From JACRGC01 sp041305345 (GTDB taxonomy: Archaea; Micrarchaeota; Micrarchaeia; Norongarragalinales; SBBD01): a DNA stretch of 64,000 bases. The DNA lies in contig JBFYLP010000005.1 in the NCBI GenBank assembly GCA_041305345.1, forward strand, positions 186,001 through 250,000. The letters are read 5' to 3'. Positions 42,268 through 50,714 of this stretch are shown in pieces. Under the pieces are notes generated by a model. The model made no database searches, was not told the origin of the DNA, and saw only the letters and a list, made by a program, of their open reading frames with translations. The first letter of the stretch is position 1; each line of letters starts with the position of its first letter. A program made the translations under genes and the position numbers.

Positions 42268-43566
42268 ATGGACACATTCCAAATGAAAATCGGCGAGAAG
42301 GAAATTGAGGCGCTCTCAAAGGCGCATCAGGAGCCAAAATGGCTTTTGCGCTACAGGCTCGAATCCCTAAGCCTGTTCCGAAAGCTCCCGCTGGAGGAGA
42401 CAGGGCTTTATGCAAAGTATACGGATGCATCCCGGATCAACTGGAAGAGGCTATGTCTCCCAAAAAAGGAGGGAAGGCAAGGCATTTCCCAGGGGGCACG
42501 GCCCGTCAGATCTGCAGCCGCCTCGGATGAAGGCGCCCTTGTTTGCAGCATCCATGCGGCGATAGATAAGCAGCCTTCGAAGATGCGGCCGCTATTCAAG
42601 ACGCCATCTACCAAGCTGGAGGCCCTGAGTGGCGCCTTCTTTACGAATGGAATTTTCATATGCATCCCTGAAAATACCGCCCTCAAGGATCCGGTTCGGA
42701 TTGCGGGAGGCGCGAGCGGGAAGGATTTGCTCTCTGCAAGTAAAAGCCTCATCCTTATGGAAAGGAACAGCAGCGCCACCATTTGTGAGGAGGGAATTTC
42801 AAATCCGGATGCAAGCGGCCTTGTGAGCAGCCACACTGGCATCAAGGTGGGGAATGCGGCTAAGTTAAGGCATGATTTCCTTAGTTCGTCGGCCCCGAAG
42901 CTGTCGGTTTTCTGCAGCAGGAAGGTTGAAATCGGCAAGGATGCGTCCGCATCCTTCTGGAGCGGCCGTTTCGGTGGGCTGCAAACGATTGCAAGGCACG
43001 AATGCAAAATTGTGGGGGATGGGGGCTGCGCTGAGGACCACAAATTCGTTGCCGGCAGCGAGGAGGAAACATTCGATGTTGCTTCAAACATCACCCACGA
43101 GGGAAGGAACACCCGCGGCAAGACCGTGCTTAGGGGAATGCTAAGGGGCAACTCAAGCGCATTGCTTAGGGGAATGGTCGCAATCGGGAAGGGGGCTGTT
43201 GGCACAAATTCATATATGGCTGGCCATTCGATGCTGCTTGACATAGGCGCATCATCGGACATCGTGCCCGGCCTTAGGATTGAAAATAACGAGGTAAAGG
43301 CGACCCATTCGGCATCGGTTTCCCAGATAGATGAGGCGCAGCTCTTTTACCTTATGAGCCGCGGCTTCACGGAAAAGGAGGCAAAAAAAATGATCGCCGA
43401 AGGGTTCCTCTCACCAGTGCTAGCCCAAATGCATTCAGGAGAGCTCGCCTCCAGGCTTAAGCACATTTTCAGGGAAAAATGGGGGGGCGGGGCATATCTC
43501 GACACGTGGATGCCAAGCGGCAGGGGCAAGAATGAGGGTTTTGAGGGCCATTACAAATACAGGTAA
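42268..43566 (+). CDS. sufD: SufD-like scaffold subunit
   Basis: 432 aa from ATG at 42268, with GGAGGGGG a few bases upstream (further ATG at 42256). It shares the SufB/D fold: GRNTRGKTVLRGMLRGNSSALLRGMVAIG in the beta-helix, HSMLLDIGASSDIVPGLRIENNEVKATHSASVSQIDE and the C-terminal LMSRGFTEKEAKKMIAEGFL. It differs from SufB by lacking the TYRG cluster region. A short 44-nt gap follows sufB. Confidence 0.93.
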   Translation: MDTFQMKIGEKEIEALSKAHQEPKWLLRYRLESLSLFRKLPLEETGLYAKYTDASRINWKRLCLPKKEGRQGISQGARPVRSAAASDEGALVCSIHAAIDKQPSKMRPLFKTPSTKLEALSGAFFTNGIFICIPENTALKDPVRIAGGASGKDLLSASKSLILMERNSSATICEEGISNPDASGLVSSHTGIKVGNAAKLRHDFLSSSAPKLSVFCSRKVEIGKDASASFWSGRFGGLQTIARHECKIVGDGGCAEDHKFVAGSEEETFDVASNITHEGRNTRGKTVLRGMLRGNSSALLRGMVAIGKGAVGTNSYMAGHSMLLDIGASSDIVPGLRIENNEVKATHSASVSQIDEAQLFYLMSRGFTEKEAKKMIAEGFLSPVLAQMHSGELASRLKHIFREKWGGGAYLDTWMPSGRGKNEGFEGHYKYR

Positions 43567-43635
43567 TCAATTGGAGATGTTTATAAAAGATTGAAAATAG
43601 AATGAAATGGCTTTTTTTACGAAAGTGGTAAAAAT

Positions 43636-44859
43636 ATGTTCGAATCCTTGAAACTGAAGGCGGATTTTCCTACTTTGAAGAGGCAGATCCGCGGGAAGCC
43701 GCTAGTCTACCTAGATACGGCCGCAACGTCGCAAAGGCCTATGCAGGTCATCAATGCGATGCTCGATTACTTCAACAATTACAATGCGAGCGTCCATCGG
43801 GGGATCTACACAATATCCGAGGAGGCGACCGCGAGTTATGAGAAAGCGAGGGAAAAAATCGCCAAATTCATCAACGCAAAGCCCCGGGAGATAGTATTCG
43901 TCAGGAATGCGACCGAAGCCATCAATTTGGTCGCTTATTCGTACGGGAACGCAAACATCAACTCCGGCGATTCCATCCTTATCACCCAAATGGAGCACCA
44001 TTCGAATTTGCTGCCCTGGCAGCAGCTCGTGAAAAGGAAGGGGGCGGAGCTGCTCTACACAATGGTTACGGATGAAGGGCTCCTCAAAATGGGCGAGTTC
44101 GATGAACACCTGAATAGGAAGCCTAAAATTGTTGCGTTCACGCACGCATCGAATGTTCTTGGCACTATCAATCCGGTAAAGGAAATGGTGAAAAAAGCCA
44201 ACGATGCAGGTGCAGCTGTCCTGGTGGATGGAGCGCAGGCTGCTCCGCATATGAAGGTGGATGTGAAAGCGCTGGATTGCGACTTTTATGCGTTCTCAGG
44301 GCATAAGATGATGGGCCCAACTGGTGCAGGGGTGCTGTATGCAAAGGAGGGAATGCTAGAAAGGATGGAGCCGTTCCTGGTTGGAGGCTCGATGATAAGG
44401 GAGGTGGAACTGCAAAGCGCCAAATGGGCCGAGATTCCGCAGAAATTCGAGGCTGGCACGCCGGATATTGCTAGCGCAATAGGCTTGGGTGCCGCCGTAG
44501 ATTACCTGGACGGATTGGGAATGGGCGATGTTCGGGAACACGAAATCGCGCTTACTAAATATACCCTTGGGAAGCTATCGCAATTCAAGGATATTAGGAT
44601 TTTCGGGCCGATGGATGCGGAGAAGAAGGGGGGCGTCATCGCCTTTTACATCAATGGCGTGCATCCGCACGATGCTGCAGCGCTGCTGGATGAGCAGGGG
44701 ATCGCAGTTAGGGCGGGCCACCATTGCGCGCACCCGCTGATGCGCAAATTCGACGTTCCGGCAACGTTGAGGGCAAGCTTCTATGTTTACAACGACAAGC
44801 AGGACATTGATAGGTTCATTGAAGCCCTGAAAATGGCCGAAATGGTTTTAAAGAAGTGA
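43636..44859 (+). CDS. sufS: SufS cysteine desulfurase
   Basis: 407 aa. PLP Lys224 lies in FSGHKMMGPTG, catalytic Cys364 in RAGHHCAHPLMR, both typical of class II (SufS) desulfurases. It takes sulfur from cysteine and passes it as a persulfide to SufU and the SufBCD scaffold. A weak TATA-like element (GTTTATAAAAG near 43580) may give an internal promoter. Confidence 0.96.
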   Translation: MFESLKLKADFPTLKRQIRGKPLVYLDTAATSQRPMQVINAMLDYFNNYNASVHRGIYTISEEATASYEKAREKIAKFINAKPREIVFVRNATEAINLVAYSYGNANINSGDSILITQMEHHSNLLPWQQLVKRKGAELLYTMVTDEGLLKMGEFDEHLNRKPKIVAFTHASNVLGTINPVKEMVKKANDAGAAVLVDGAQAAPHMKVDVKALDCDFYAFSGHKMMGPTGAGVLYAKEGMLERMEPFLVGGSMIREVELQSAKWAEIPQKFEAGTPDIASAIGLGAAVDYLDGLGMGDVREHEIALTKYTLGKLSQFKDIRIFGPMDAEKKGGVIAFYINGVHPHDAAALLDEQGIAVRAGHHCAHPLMRKFDVPATLRASFYVYNDKQDIDRFIEALKMAEMVLKK

Positions 44860-44907
44860 TCCGGTGCAAGTAATGGCACTGGGAGTTAAGCAATTTGGGA
44901 TGAAACC

Positions 44908-45288
44908 ATGGATTTGTACCGCGAGAACGTCCTCGACCACTACAAGAACCCCCGCAATTACGGGAGCATGGGTTCGCCTACTGTGAAATTCAAGGATTCG
45001 AATCCCTACTGCGGGGACGAGCTGGAGTTCTCATTGAAAATCGAGACGGGGAAGATTACGGATGTAAAATTCCACGGGACCGGCTGCGCGATCTCGCAGG
45101 CGAGCGCTTCAATGCTTTCGGAGAAGCTTATTGGGATGATACTTGCTGATGCGATGAAATTGGGCAAGGAAGAGATGCAGAAATGGCTGGGAGTGAAACT
45201 CACGCCCACCAGATTGAAATGCGCCCTCTTGCCCTTAATGATTGCGAAGGCTGCGATTGCTGAATTTAATGAGAAGAAGCAGAAATAA
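44908..45288 (+). CDS. sufU: SufU/IscU-like Fe-S scaffold or sulfur-transfer protein
   Basis: 126 aa. The three invariant cysteines are Cys35 (YCGDE), Cys60 (GTGCAIS) and Cys105 (LKCALLP), with Asp37 between. Zinc-bound SufU accepts sulfur from SufS in many bacteria; IscU instead assembles clusters, and archaeal forms could do either. Last gene of the suf operon. Two tandem dyads follow at 45317-45354. Confidence 0.93.
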   Translation: MDLYRENVLDHYKNPRNYGSMGSPTVKFKDSNPYCGDELEFSLKIETGKITDVKFHGTGCAISQASASMLSEKLIGMILADAMKLGKEEMQKWLGVKLTPTRLKCALLPLMIAKAAIAEFNEKKQK

Positions 45289-45314
45289 TGGCGCATGGCC
45301 GATAAGCTCTTCGG

Positions 45315-45354
45315 TTGTTCCATATTACTGAACAATCGTTCTGAATAGTAGAAC
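45315..45354. promoter_or_regulatory. Two tandem GTTC-N9-GAAC dyads after sufU
   Basis: GTTC-N9-GAAC occurs at 45317-45333 (extended to TTGTTC/GAACAA) and at 45338-45354, 21 bp apart. The same dyad recurs over the MNT-HEPN promoter 5.3 kb away. The site lies in the gap 45289-45426 between convergent genes; what it controls here is not visible. It could also act in transcript termination. Confidence 0.5.
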
Positions 45355-45426
45355 ATTCTGCAAGGATGCAAGATAAAACGGTAAAAATAGTGCTAAAAAA
45401 GAAAAATAAGAAAAAGGATAGGGAAC

Positions 45427-45576
45427 CTAGGCCTTTCCTAGGATCTTGAACATCTTGGTGCCGCACTTCTCGCACGTGCCCTTGGCGGCCTTCATGCCGT
45501 TCTTCATGACGACTTCCTTCACATCCTTCATTTCCCTTTCCGCCTTGCACTTCATGCATCGTCCTTTCATTGCCAT
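45427..45576 (-). CDS. 49-aa DUF5679 zinc-ribbon protein
   Basis: MAMKGRCMKCKAEREMKDVKEV then GTCEKCGTKMFKILGKA: two CxxC pairs for one zinc ion, the typical DUF5679 layout. ATG at 45576 has a GAGGTGAAC site. The T-rich stretch just beyond the stop (minus strand) looks like a terminator. Function unknown; it may bind nucleic acid. Confidence 0.8.
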   Translation of the reverse strand: MAMKGRCMKCKAEREMKDVKEVVMKNGMKAAKGTCEKCGTKMFKILGKA

Positions 45577-45681
45577 AACCGTTCACCTCTGTAGAAACAG
45601 ATGGAAAATTGAGGGAATAAGGGATTAAAAAGGTGCTAGAAGAAGCAAAATTGCCGCATCCTGGTCTTTTTTGAACCAGTA

Positions 45682-46164
45682 TTAGATCAGCATAACGCAA
45701 AAAATCAGCAGGAGAAGCAAGGCTAGCGCTCCACAAATCGCAAGGAGGGGCTTACGCAATTTTTCATAATACTTTACGATGAGGCAGGATAAAAGGTACA
45801 TATAAAGCAGTTTGAATGGAAGTGAAAAATAGAAGGCGATGACGAATTCATTGCAAAAATCAGCAGTAGTATAAGCCGTAACTGCGGAATAGCCGCATTC
45901 TGCAAGAAATTCGAATCCTCCGGTCAATAAGGGCGCAAGCATGAAAAAACCGGGAAGCGTAAGGATGAAAGCGGGAAACATAAAGAGGGTAAAAACAAGC
46001 CGGTAAGCCGCCGAAATATTGTCAAAAAAAGGATGCATCAGCAAATTTGCCACTAAGATGTAGAGCAAAAGGACGGAGAAAACCTTGCCTTTGAAAATAT
46101 TGGGCGTGAGAAATTCCCGCAAATCGAACCCCTTCTTTGTTTCCTTTTTTAGATCGGATTTCAT
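45682..46164 (-). CDS. Membrane protein, third gene of a three-gene paralogous cluster
   Basis: 160 aa from ATG at 46164, behind a GAGTGAT site (the upstream TTG at 46179 overlaps the preceding stop). The N-terminus has the family signature KKGFDLREFLTPNI, then four or more hydrophobic segments. Unlike its two neighbours it has no Cys-rich C-terminal domain and ends in a hydrophobic segment. AT-rich compared with surrounding genes. No recognised family; see the cluster in findings. Confidence 0.7.
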   Translation of the reverse strand: MKSDLKKETKKGFDLREFLTPNIFKGKVFSVLLLYILVANLLMHPFFDNISAAYRLVFTLFMFPAFILTLPGFFMLAPLLTGGFEFLAECGYSAVTAYTTADFCNEFVIAFYFSLPFKLLYMYLLSCLIVKYYEKLRKPLLAICGALALLLLLIFCVMLI

Positions 46165-46175
46165 AAAATCACTCG

Positions 46176-46856
46176 TCAAGCCGGCCTCGGCCCGCAGTTG
46201 AAGTGCGTTTCGTCCATGTAGTAGCCGGTGCCCTTAAGGATATGGCTGCAGATGGAGCTTACGCCGGTTTCAGCGAATGAGCAGCCGGATTCGCCGCAAC
46301 CATTGGGATTCCAGTTGCCGGTCGAGTCGATGCAAACGGGATTCATAGCGATTTGTGCTTTGCATTGCGGTAGGGGGCAATGGCAGGATACCGCCGCACC
46401 TCCAAAAATTGAGTACCATATTATGGAGAAAACTGCCCATAATATTAAAATCCCTAAAAGGAAAGTAAGCTTGGTTTTACCATCGGTGGTTACAAATGCA
46501 AGGCAGGAAATTAGGTATAAAAAAACCAGCTGAACAACCACCAAGGATAGTAGCAATAACGCGCCTAAAGATATGCCCAACATATTTCCGGTTTCGCTTA
46601 TATCACGAAGTAAGTTGAGTGCGGGCATTATCCAAAATGCCCTTGATACCGATCTTAACAGATTAACCGGAATATCAAAATAACTGAACTCGTGCCCACA
46701 AATATCATTACAAGTCCCTCCTGGGGGGAAGAAACGATAAGTAACGATAGTCAGGATCGTAAGCAGTATTAACAGGCATAATTTAGGCCAGTTTGGAGTT
46801 ATTGACTCCTTCCACTCGAACCCGTTCTTCTCTTCTCCTTTCATTAAAGATTTCAT
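46176..46856 (-). CDS. Membrane protein with Cys-rich tail, second gene of cluster
   Basis: 226 aa from ATG at 46856. N-terminal motif EEKNGFEWKESITPN, about four membrane segments with a short Cys-containing loop near residue 50 (GGTCNDICGHEF), then a C-terminal extracytoplasmic domain with about ten cysteines: CHCPLPQCKAQIAMNPVC, NWNPNGCGESGC and the ending DETHFNCGPRPA. The tail is shared with the third paralogue, so disulfide-linked structure is likely. Unknown function. Codon and base use are AT-rich. Confidence 0.72.
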   Translation of the reverse strand: MKSLMKGEEKNGFEWKESITPNWPKLCLLILLTILTIVTYRFFPPGGTCNDICGHEFSYFDIPVNLLRSVSRAFWIMPALNLLRDISETGNMLGISLGALLLLSLVVVQLVFLYLISCLAFVTTDGKTKLTFLLGILILWAVFSIIWYSIFGGAAVSCHCPLPQCKAQIAMNPVCIDSTGNWNPNGCGESGCSFAETGVSSICSHILKGTGYYMDETHFNCGPRPA

Positions 46857-46867
46857 AAAATCACTTG

Positions 46868-47482
46868 TCAAGCCGGCCTCGGCCCGCAGTTGAAGTGGGT
46901 TTCGTCATTATAGTAGGCCGTGCCGTTCAAGGCGCCATTGAGTCTCAGGCATGCCGGATCAACGTAATAATCCGCAATATTGCAGCCCTCCTGGCCGCAG
47001 CCGTTTGGATTCCATTCACCTTGGGGCGTATAGCATACCGGAACTTTGGCAATTTGGGCGAAGCATTGTGCCATCGCAATGCGTGAGCTTATCTGAGAAG
47101 GTCTTGGCGGAATTAGCAGGGGGCTCAATGAAATCAGCACCAAAATTATTAAAATAACGAGTGCAATCTTGCTCGATTTTTCCTTTACCGCAACAAGTAG
47201 GCATGAAATTAGATACCAATAAGCGAACAGTGTAATCAGAGATATGATCGTTGTGAATAGCATGCCCATCGGACTAAAGAAAGCGCCTAGAATCAAAGGA
47301 AGTATGAGGAAGAACGAAAGCGGATTGAGAATCAGGGTGCCGTCGCGGAAAATAATAAGTAAAAAGCCAAGAACCAGCGCGCAAACGATAAAGATCGCAA
47401 ATAAGGCATACTTTTCCTTAGTAGGTCTCAAAAATTCGTTCCAATCAAACCCCTTCTTCTCCGGAGGCTTCTTTACAGGCAT
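46868..47482 (-). CDS. Membrane protein with Cys-rich tail, first gene of cluster
   Basis: 204 aa. N-terminal KKPPEKKGFDWNEFLRPT, four hydrophobic segments at about residues 28-47, 56-72, 76-95 and 105-123, then the Cys-rich extracytoplasmic region: CFAQIAKVPVC, EWNPNGCGQEGC, and NDETHFNCGPRPA. The DNA around the C-terminus repeats almost exactly at 46177-46230 and 46867-46920, so this gene and the next arose by tandem duplication. ATG at 47482; no clear Shine-Dalgarno is seen. Confidence 0.72.
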   Translation of the reverse strand: MPVKKPPEKKGFDWNEFLRPTKEKYALFAIFIVCALVLGFLLIIFRDGTLILNPLSFFLILPLILGAFFSPMGMLFTTIISLITLFAYWYLISCLLVAVKEKSSKIALVILIILVLISLSPLLIPPRPSQISSRIAMAQCFAQIAKVPVCYTPQGEWNPNGCGQEGCNIADYYVDPACLRLNGALNGTAYYNDETHFNCGPRPA

Positions 47483-47555
47483 AGAAACCTAATTCTGCAG
47501 GGATATTTTAAGATGCAGGTTTACGCTCATTGTCGAATAGCAATACGTTGCAAAT

Positions 47556-47566
47556 CATTTAAAAAC
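47556..47566 (+). promoter_or_regulatory. TATA box of the lipA-pdh operon
   Basis: CATTTAAAAAC is centred about 29 bp before the lipA ATG, with no Shine-Dalgarno between: a leaderless promoter for the operon. Confidence 0.5.
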
Positions 47567-47589
47567 CCGAAATCGTTAATACAGAGGCT

Positions 47590-48468
47590 ATGTTGCAGCA
47601 ACAACAAAAGCCGGAATGGCTTAAAATCAGGCCGCCCACAACAGGAAAATTCGAAGGGGTAAAGAGCGCCATCAAGGAGCTTAAGCTCCATACGGTTTGC
47701 GAGGAGGCGCATTGCCCAAACATTGCAGAATGCTGGAGCGGAGGAACAGCTACATTCATGGTCCTTGGAAGCGTATGCACAAGGGGCTGTAGGTTCTGCA
47801 ACGTGGCGAAGGGAAGGTTAGGACTGCCACTTGATCCGGAGGAGCCAAGGAAGCTTGCGTTGGCGGTAAAACAATGGAAATTAAGCTACGTGGTTGTCAC
47901 TTCGGTAGATAGGGATGACTTGCAAGACCAGGGAGCGAATCATTTTGCAAAGTGCATCACCGAATTGAAGAAAGTAGGAGTAATGACTGAAGTTCTGATT
48001 GGCGATTTCAGGGGGGATGAGAAGCTGCTGAAAGAGATTGTTGAGGCGAAACCAACCGTAATTGCGCATAACATCGAAACGGTTGAAAGGTTGCAGAAAT
48101 ATGCAAGGGATTACAGAGCGGGTTATGCGCAAAGTTTGGAGGTTCTGAAGCGGGTAAAGCAGCATGATTCGCAAATCTTCACAAAAACGAGCATAATGCT
48201 GGGCCTTGGGGAAAAGGAAGACGAAGTGCTAAAAGCGTTGGATGATTTGAGGGAGGCAAAGGTGGACATCGTGACATTCGGGCAGTACCTAAGGCCGTCA
48301 CTGATGCACCTGCCGGTAAGCGAGTTCGTGACACCAGGAAAGTTCGAGTGGTACAGCAAAAAGGCGGAAGAGAAGGGCTTCTTGTATGCGGTTGGCGGGC
48401 CCTTCGTTAGAAGTTCATATAAAGCAGGTGAGCTTTTTATTGAGGGAGTGCTGAAGAAGAAAAAGTAA
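47590..48468 (+). CDS. lipA: Lipoyl synthase LipA
   Basis: 292 aa. Auxiliary cluster cysteines Cys37, Cys42 and Cys48 (CEEAHCPNIAEC) and radical SAM cysteines Cys63, Cys67 and Cys70 (CTRGCRFC) are intact; the C-terminal VRSSYKAGE supplies the conserved Ser. It inserts two sulfurs into octanoyl groups on lipoyl domains. It is 18 nt from pdhA, so it heads the PDH operon and can modify the E2 made downstream. It requires Fe-S clusters from the suf system. Confidence 0.96.
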   Translation: MLQQQQKPEWLKIRPPTTGKFEGVKSAIKELKLHTVCEEAHCPNIAECWSGGTATFMVLGSVCTRGCRFCNVAKGRLGLPLDPEEPRKLALAVKQWKLSYVVVTSVDRDDLQDQGANHFAKCITELKKVGVMTEVLIGDFRGDEKLLKEIVEAKPTVIAHNIETVERLQKYARDYRAGYAQSLEVLKRVKQHDSQIFTKTSIMLGLGEKEDEVLKALDDLREAKVDIVTFGQYLRPSLMHLPVSEFVTPGKFEWYSKKAEEKGFLYAVGGPFVRSSYKAGELFIEGVLKKKK

Positions 48469-48486
48469 TATTTCGAGGTGTATTTT

Positions 48487-49578
48487 ATGCCAATCAAGGT
48501 CGTAGCGGAATTCAAGGTGGAGCATTTGCAGGTGCTTGATGATGAGGGAAACGTGGATGTTGAATTGGAGCCCCAGATCCCCGTAGAACAACTGAAGGAA
48601 ATGTACCGCGTGATGGTGCTTGGACGGGCGTATGACAGGAAGGCGATGAGCCTGCAAAGGCAGGGAAGGTTTTATACGTACCTTCCGGTTGAGGGACAGG
48701 AGGCGTGCCAGATAGGAAGCTGCTTCGCGCTGGAGAAGGAGGATTGGATGGTGCCCGCATTCCGCGAAACCATGGCTTACATTGCAAGGGGGATGCCACT
48801 GAAAACCATTTGCTTGTACTGGATGGGTAACGAGCGGGGGAATTCCGCTCCTAGGGAAGTGAACGCGTTTCCCATTGCAATAGCAGTTGGAACGCAGATG
48901 CTCCACGCTGCAGGAATTGGCTGGGCTGCCCGGATGAAGGGCAATAAGACAGTTGCCATCACGTTTTTTGGGGATGGCGCAACATCGCAGGGCGATTTCT
49001 ACGAAGCAATGAATTTCGCCGGCGTATTCAAGGCCAACACGATATTCCTCTGCCAGAACAATGGCTGGGCGATTTCGGTGCCAAGGAGCAAGCAAACGGC
49101 TGCAAAGACGCTTGCGCAAAAGGCTGTAGCTTCAGGAATTGCGGGATTGCAAGTGGATGGGAACGACGTGCTTGCGGTTTACAAAGCAACAAAGGAGGCT
49201 GCTGAAAGGGCAAGGAGGGGCGATGGCCCCACATTGATAGAATGCCTAACCTACAGGATGGGCCCGCATAGCACTTCGGATGATCCGACCAAATACCGCC
49301 CAGCGGGCGAGACGGAAATATGGAAGGGCAAGGATCCGGTGGAGAGGTTTAGGAAATACCTAGGGAAGAAAGGAATTTGGAACGAGGGGTGGGAAGCGCA
49401 GCTACAAGCGGATGCAACGAATGCGATTGAAGCCGCATTGAAGGAGGCGGAAGCGGACAATTCCCCCCAGATAGAGGATATGTTCAAGTACGTATACGAT
49501 GAGATGCCCGCCTCGCTGAAGGAGCAGTATGAGGAGCTAAAGGCGACAATGGAGGAGAAGAACGCCAGCGGAGAATGA
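48487..49578 (+). CDS. pdhA: Pyruvate dehydrogenase E1 alpha subunit
   Basis: 363 aa from ATG at 48487, with a GAGGTG site. The thiamine-diphosphate motif is GDGATSQGDFYEAMNFAGVFKANTIFLCQNN, and YLPVEGQEACQIG plus RMGPHSTSDDPTKYR match the E1alpha of the pyruvate/branched-chain oxo-acid group. Pairs with pdhB to decarboxylate the oxo acid and acylate lipoyl-E2. Pyruvate is the likely but not proven substrate. Confidence 0.94.
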   Translation: MPIKVVAEFKVEHLQVLDDEGNVDVELEPQIPVEQLKEMYRVMVLGRAYDRKAMSLQRQGRFYTYLPVEGQEACQIGSCFALEKEDWMVPAFRETMAYIARGMPLKTICLYWMGNERGNSAPREVNAFPIAIAVGTQMLHAAGIGWAARMKGNKTVAITFFGDGATSQGDFYEAMNFAGVFKANTIFLCQNNGWAISVPRSKQTAAKTLAQKAVASGIAGLQVDGNDVLAVYKATKEAAERARRGDGPTLIECLTYRMGPHSTSDDPTKYRPAGETEIWKGKDPVERFRKYLGKKGIWNEGWEAQLQADATNAIEAALKEAEADNSPQIEDMFKYVYDEMPASLKEQYEELKATMEEKNASGE

Positions 49579-49638
49579 AAAAGAAATGGCTGAATTGTAA
49601 AAATTCGAATAACTGAAAAAAGCAAATTTGGTGATATC

Positions 49639-50619
49639 ATGGCAACCGATAGGCTAAACGTGATTCAGGCGATCAATTTGGCGCTTTCGCAGGAGCTCGA
49701 AAGGGACCCTAACGTGCTGGTGATGGGCGAGGACGTTGGGGTTGATGGCGGGGTTTTCCGGGCGACCGACGGCTTGATGGCAAAATTCGGGGAGGGGAGG
49801 GTGATCGATACGCCCCTCGCGGAATCCGGAATTGCCGGAACGGCAATAGGAATGGCCGCGTATGGGATGAGGCCCGTGATCGAGATGCAATTTGACGGCT
49901 TCTCGTTTGTTGCTCTTCACCAGCTGATCCTGCACGCTGCAAAGATCCGCAACCGCAGCAGGGGAAGGTTCTCGTGCCCGATGGTCATACGCGCACCGTA
50001 CGGCGGAGGGATCCGCGCTTTGGAGCTGCATTGCGAACCAATAGAGATACAATTCATCAATGCTGCGGGGATACGGGTTGCAATTCCAAGCAATCCGTTC
50101 GATGCAAAGGGCCTTTTGGCTGCTTCCATCAGGGATAACGACCCAACGCTTTTCCTCGAGCCAAAAAGGCTCTATAGGGCATTCAAGGATGATGTCGAGC
50201 AGGAACCGTATGTTGTCGAGTTGGAGAAGGCGAAAATTGCCAGGGAGGGAACGGATGCGACGATCGTTTCATATGGCGCAATGGTCCGGGTGTGCCTGCA
50301 GGCTGCGGAAACATTGAAGAAGGAAATCAACTGCGAAGTGGTTGACCTGCGCACGCTCTCCCCATTGGATGAGAAAACAATTCTAGATTCCGCTAAGAAA
50401 ACCGGAAGGGTGATCGTGGTGCACGAGGCGCCAAGGACGGGCGGCTTTGGGGGGGAGATTGCCGCTCTTGTTGCAGAGAAGGCGCTAATGAACCTCAAGG
50501 CGCCAATTTCGAGAGTTACCGCCCCGGATGTTCCTGTCCCGCTCGCCAAGCTGGAGGATTATTATAATCCGGATGAGTTCCGGATTGCGAAAGCTGTTAG
50601 GAAGGCGATGAGTTACTAG
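49639..50619 (+). CDS. pdhB: Pyruvate dehydrogenase E1 beta subunit
   Basis: 326 aa. MGEDVGVDGGVFRATDGL, TPLAESGIAGTAIGMA and the EMQFDGFSF / APYGGGIRALELH blocks match E1beta; the usual GGGIRAxEHHS has Leu before the second His here. The C-terminal half is the transketolase C-like domain (VDLRTLSPLDEKTILDSAKKTGRVIVVHE). It is followed by the MNT-HEPN insertion, after which the E2 gene continues the operon. Confidence 0.94.
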   Translation: MATDRLNVIQAINLALSQELERDPNVLVMGEDVGVDGGVFRATDGLMAKFGEGRVIDTPLAESGIAGTAIGMAAYGMRPVIEMQFDGFSFVALHQLILHAAKIRNRSRGRFSCPMVIRAPYGGGIRALELHCEPIEIQFINAAGIRVAIPSNPFDAKGLLAASIRDNDPTLFLEPKRLYRAFKDDVEQEPYVVELEKAKIAREGTDATIVSYGAMVRVCLQAAETLKKEINCEVVDLRTLSPLDEKTILDSAKKTGRVIVVHEAPRTGGFGGEIAALVAEKALMNLKAPISRVTAPDVPVPLAKLEDYYNPDEFRIAKAVRKAMSY

Positions 50620-50651
50620 GAGGGCGGCAATAAATGGGGAAATTCGTTCCC

Positions 50652-50714
50652 TTGTTCACAATTCGTGAACAAAACGTTTATAAATTGAGAACAACATGTT
50701 TATGGCATGGGAAC
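50652..50714 (+). promoter_or_regulatory. Triple GTTY-N9-GAAC operator over the MNT-HEPN promoter
   Basis: Three dyads, 50654-50670 (perfect, extended TTGTTCAC/GTGAACAA), 50676-50692 and 50698-50714, are spaced exactly 22 bp apart. The middle one contains the TATA element TTTATAAATT (50677-50686), the third covers the MNT start codon at 50707, so binding would block transcription. This is the layout of an autoregulated toxin-antitoxin promoter. Confidence 0.7.

Noticed and set aside
45366..45449. 27-aa Lys-rich open frame with AAGG before its ATG, just after the tandem dyads
   Set aside because: It runs antisense into the DUF5679 gene and its Lys run is the complement of that gene's T-rich terminator. 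Too weak for a CDS call.
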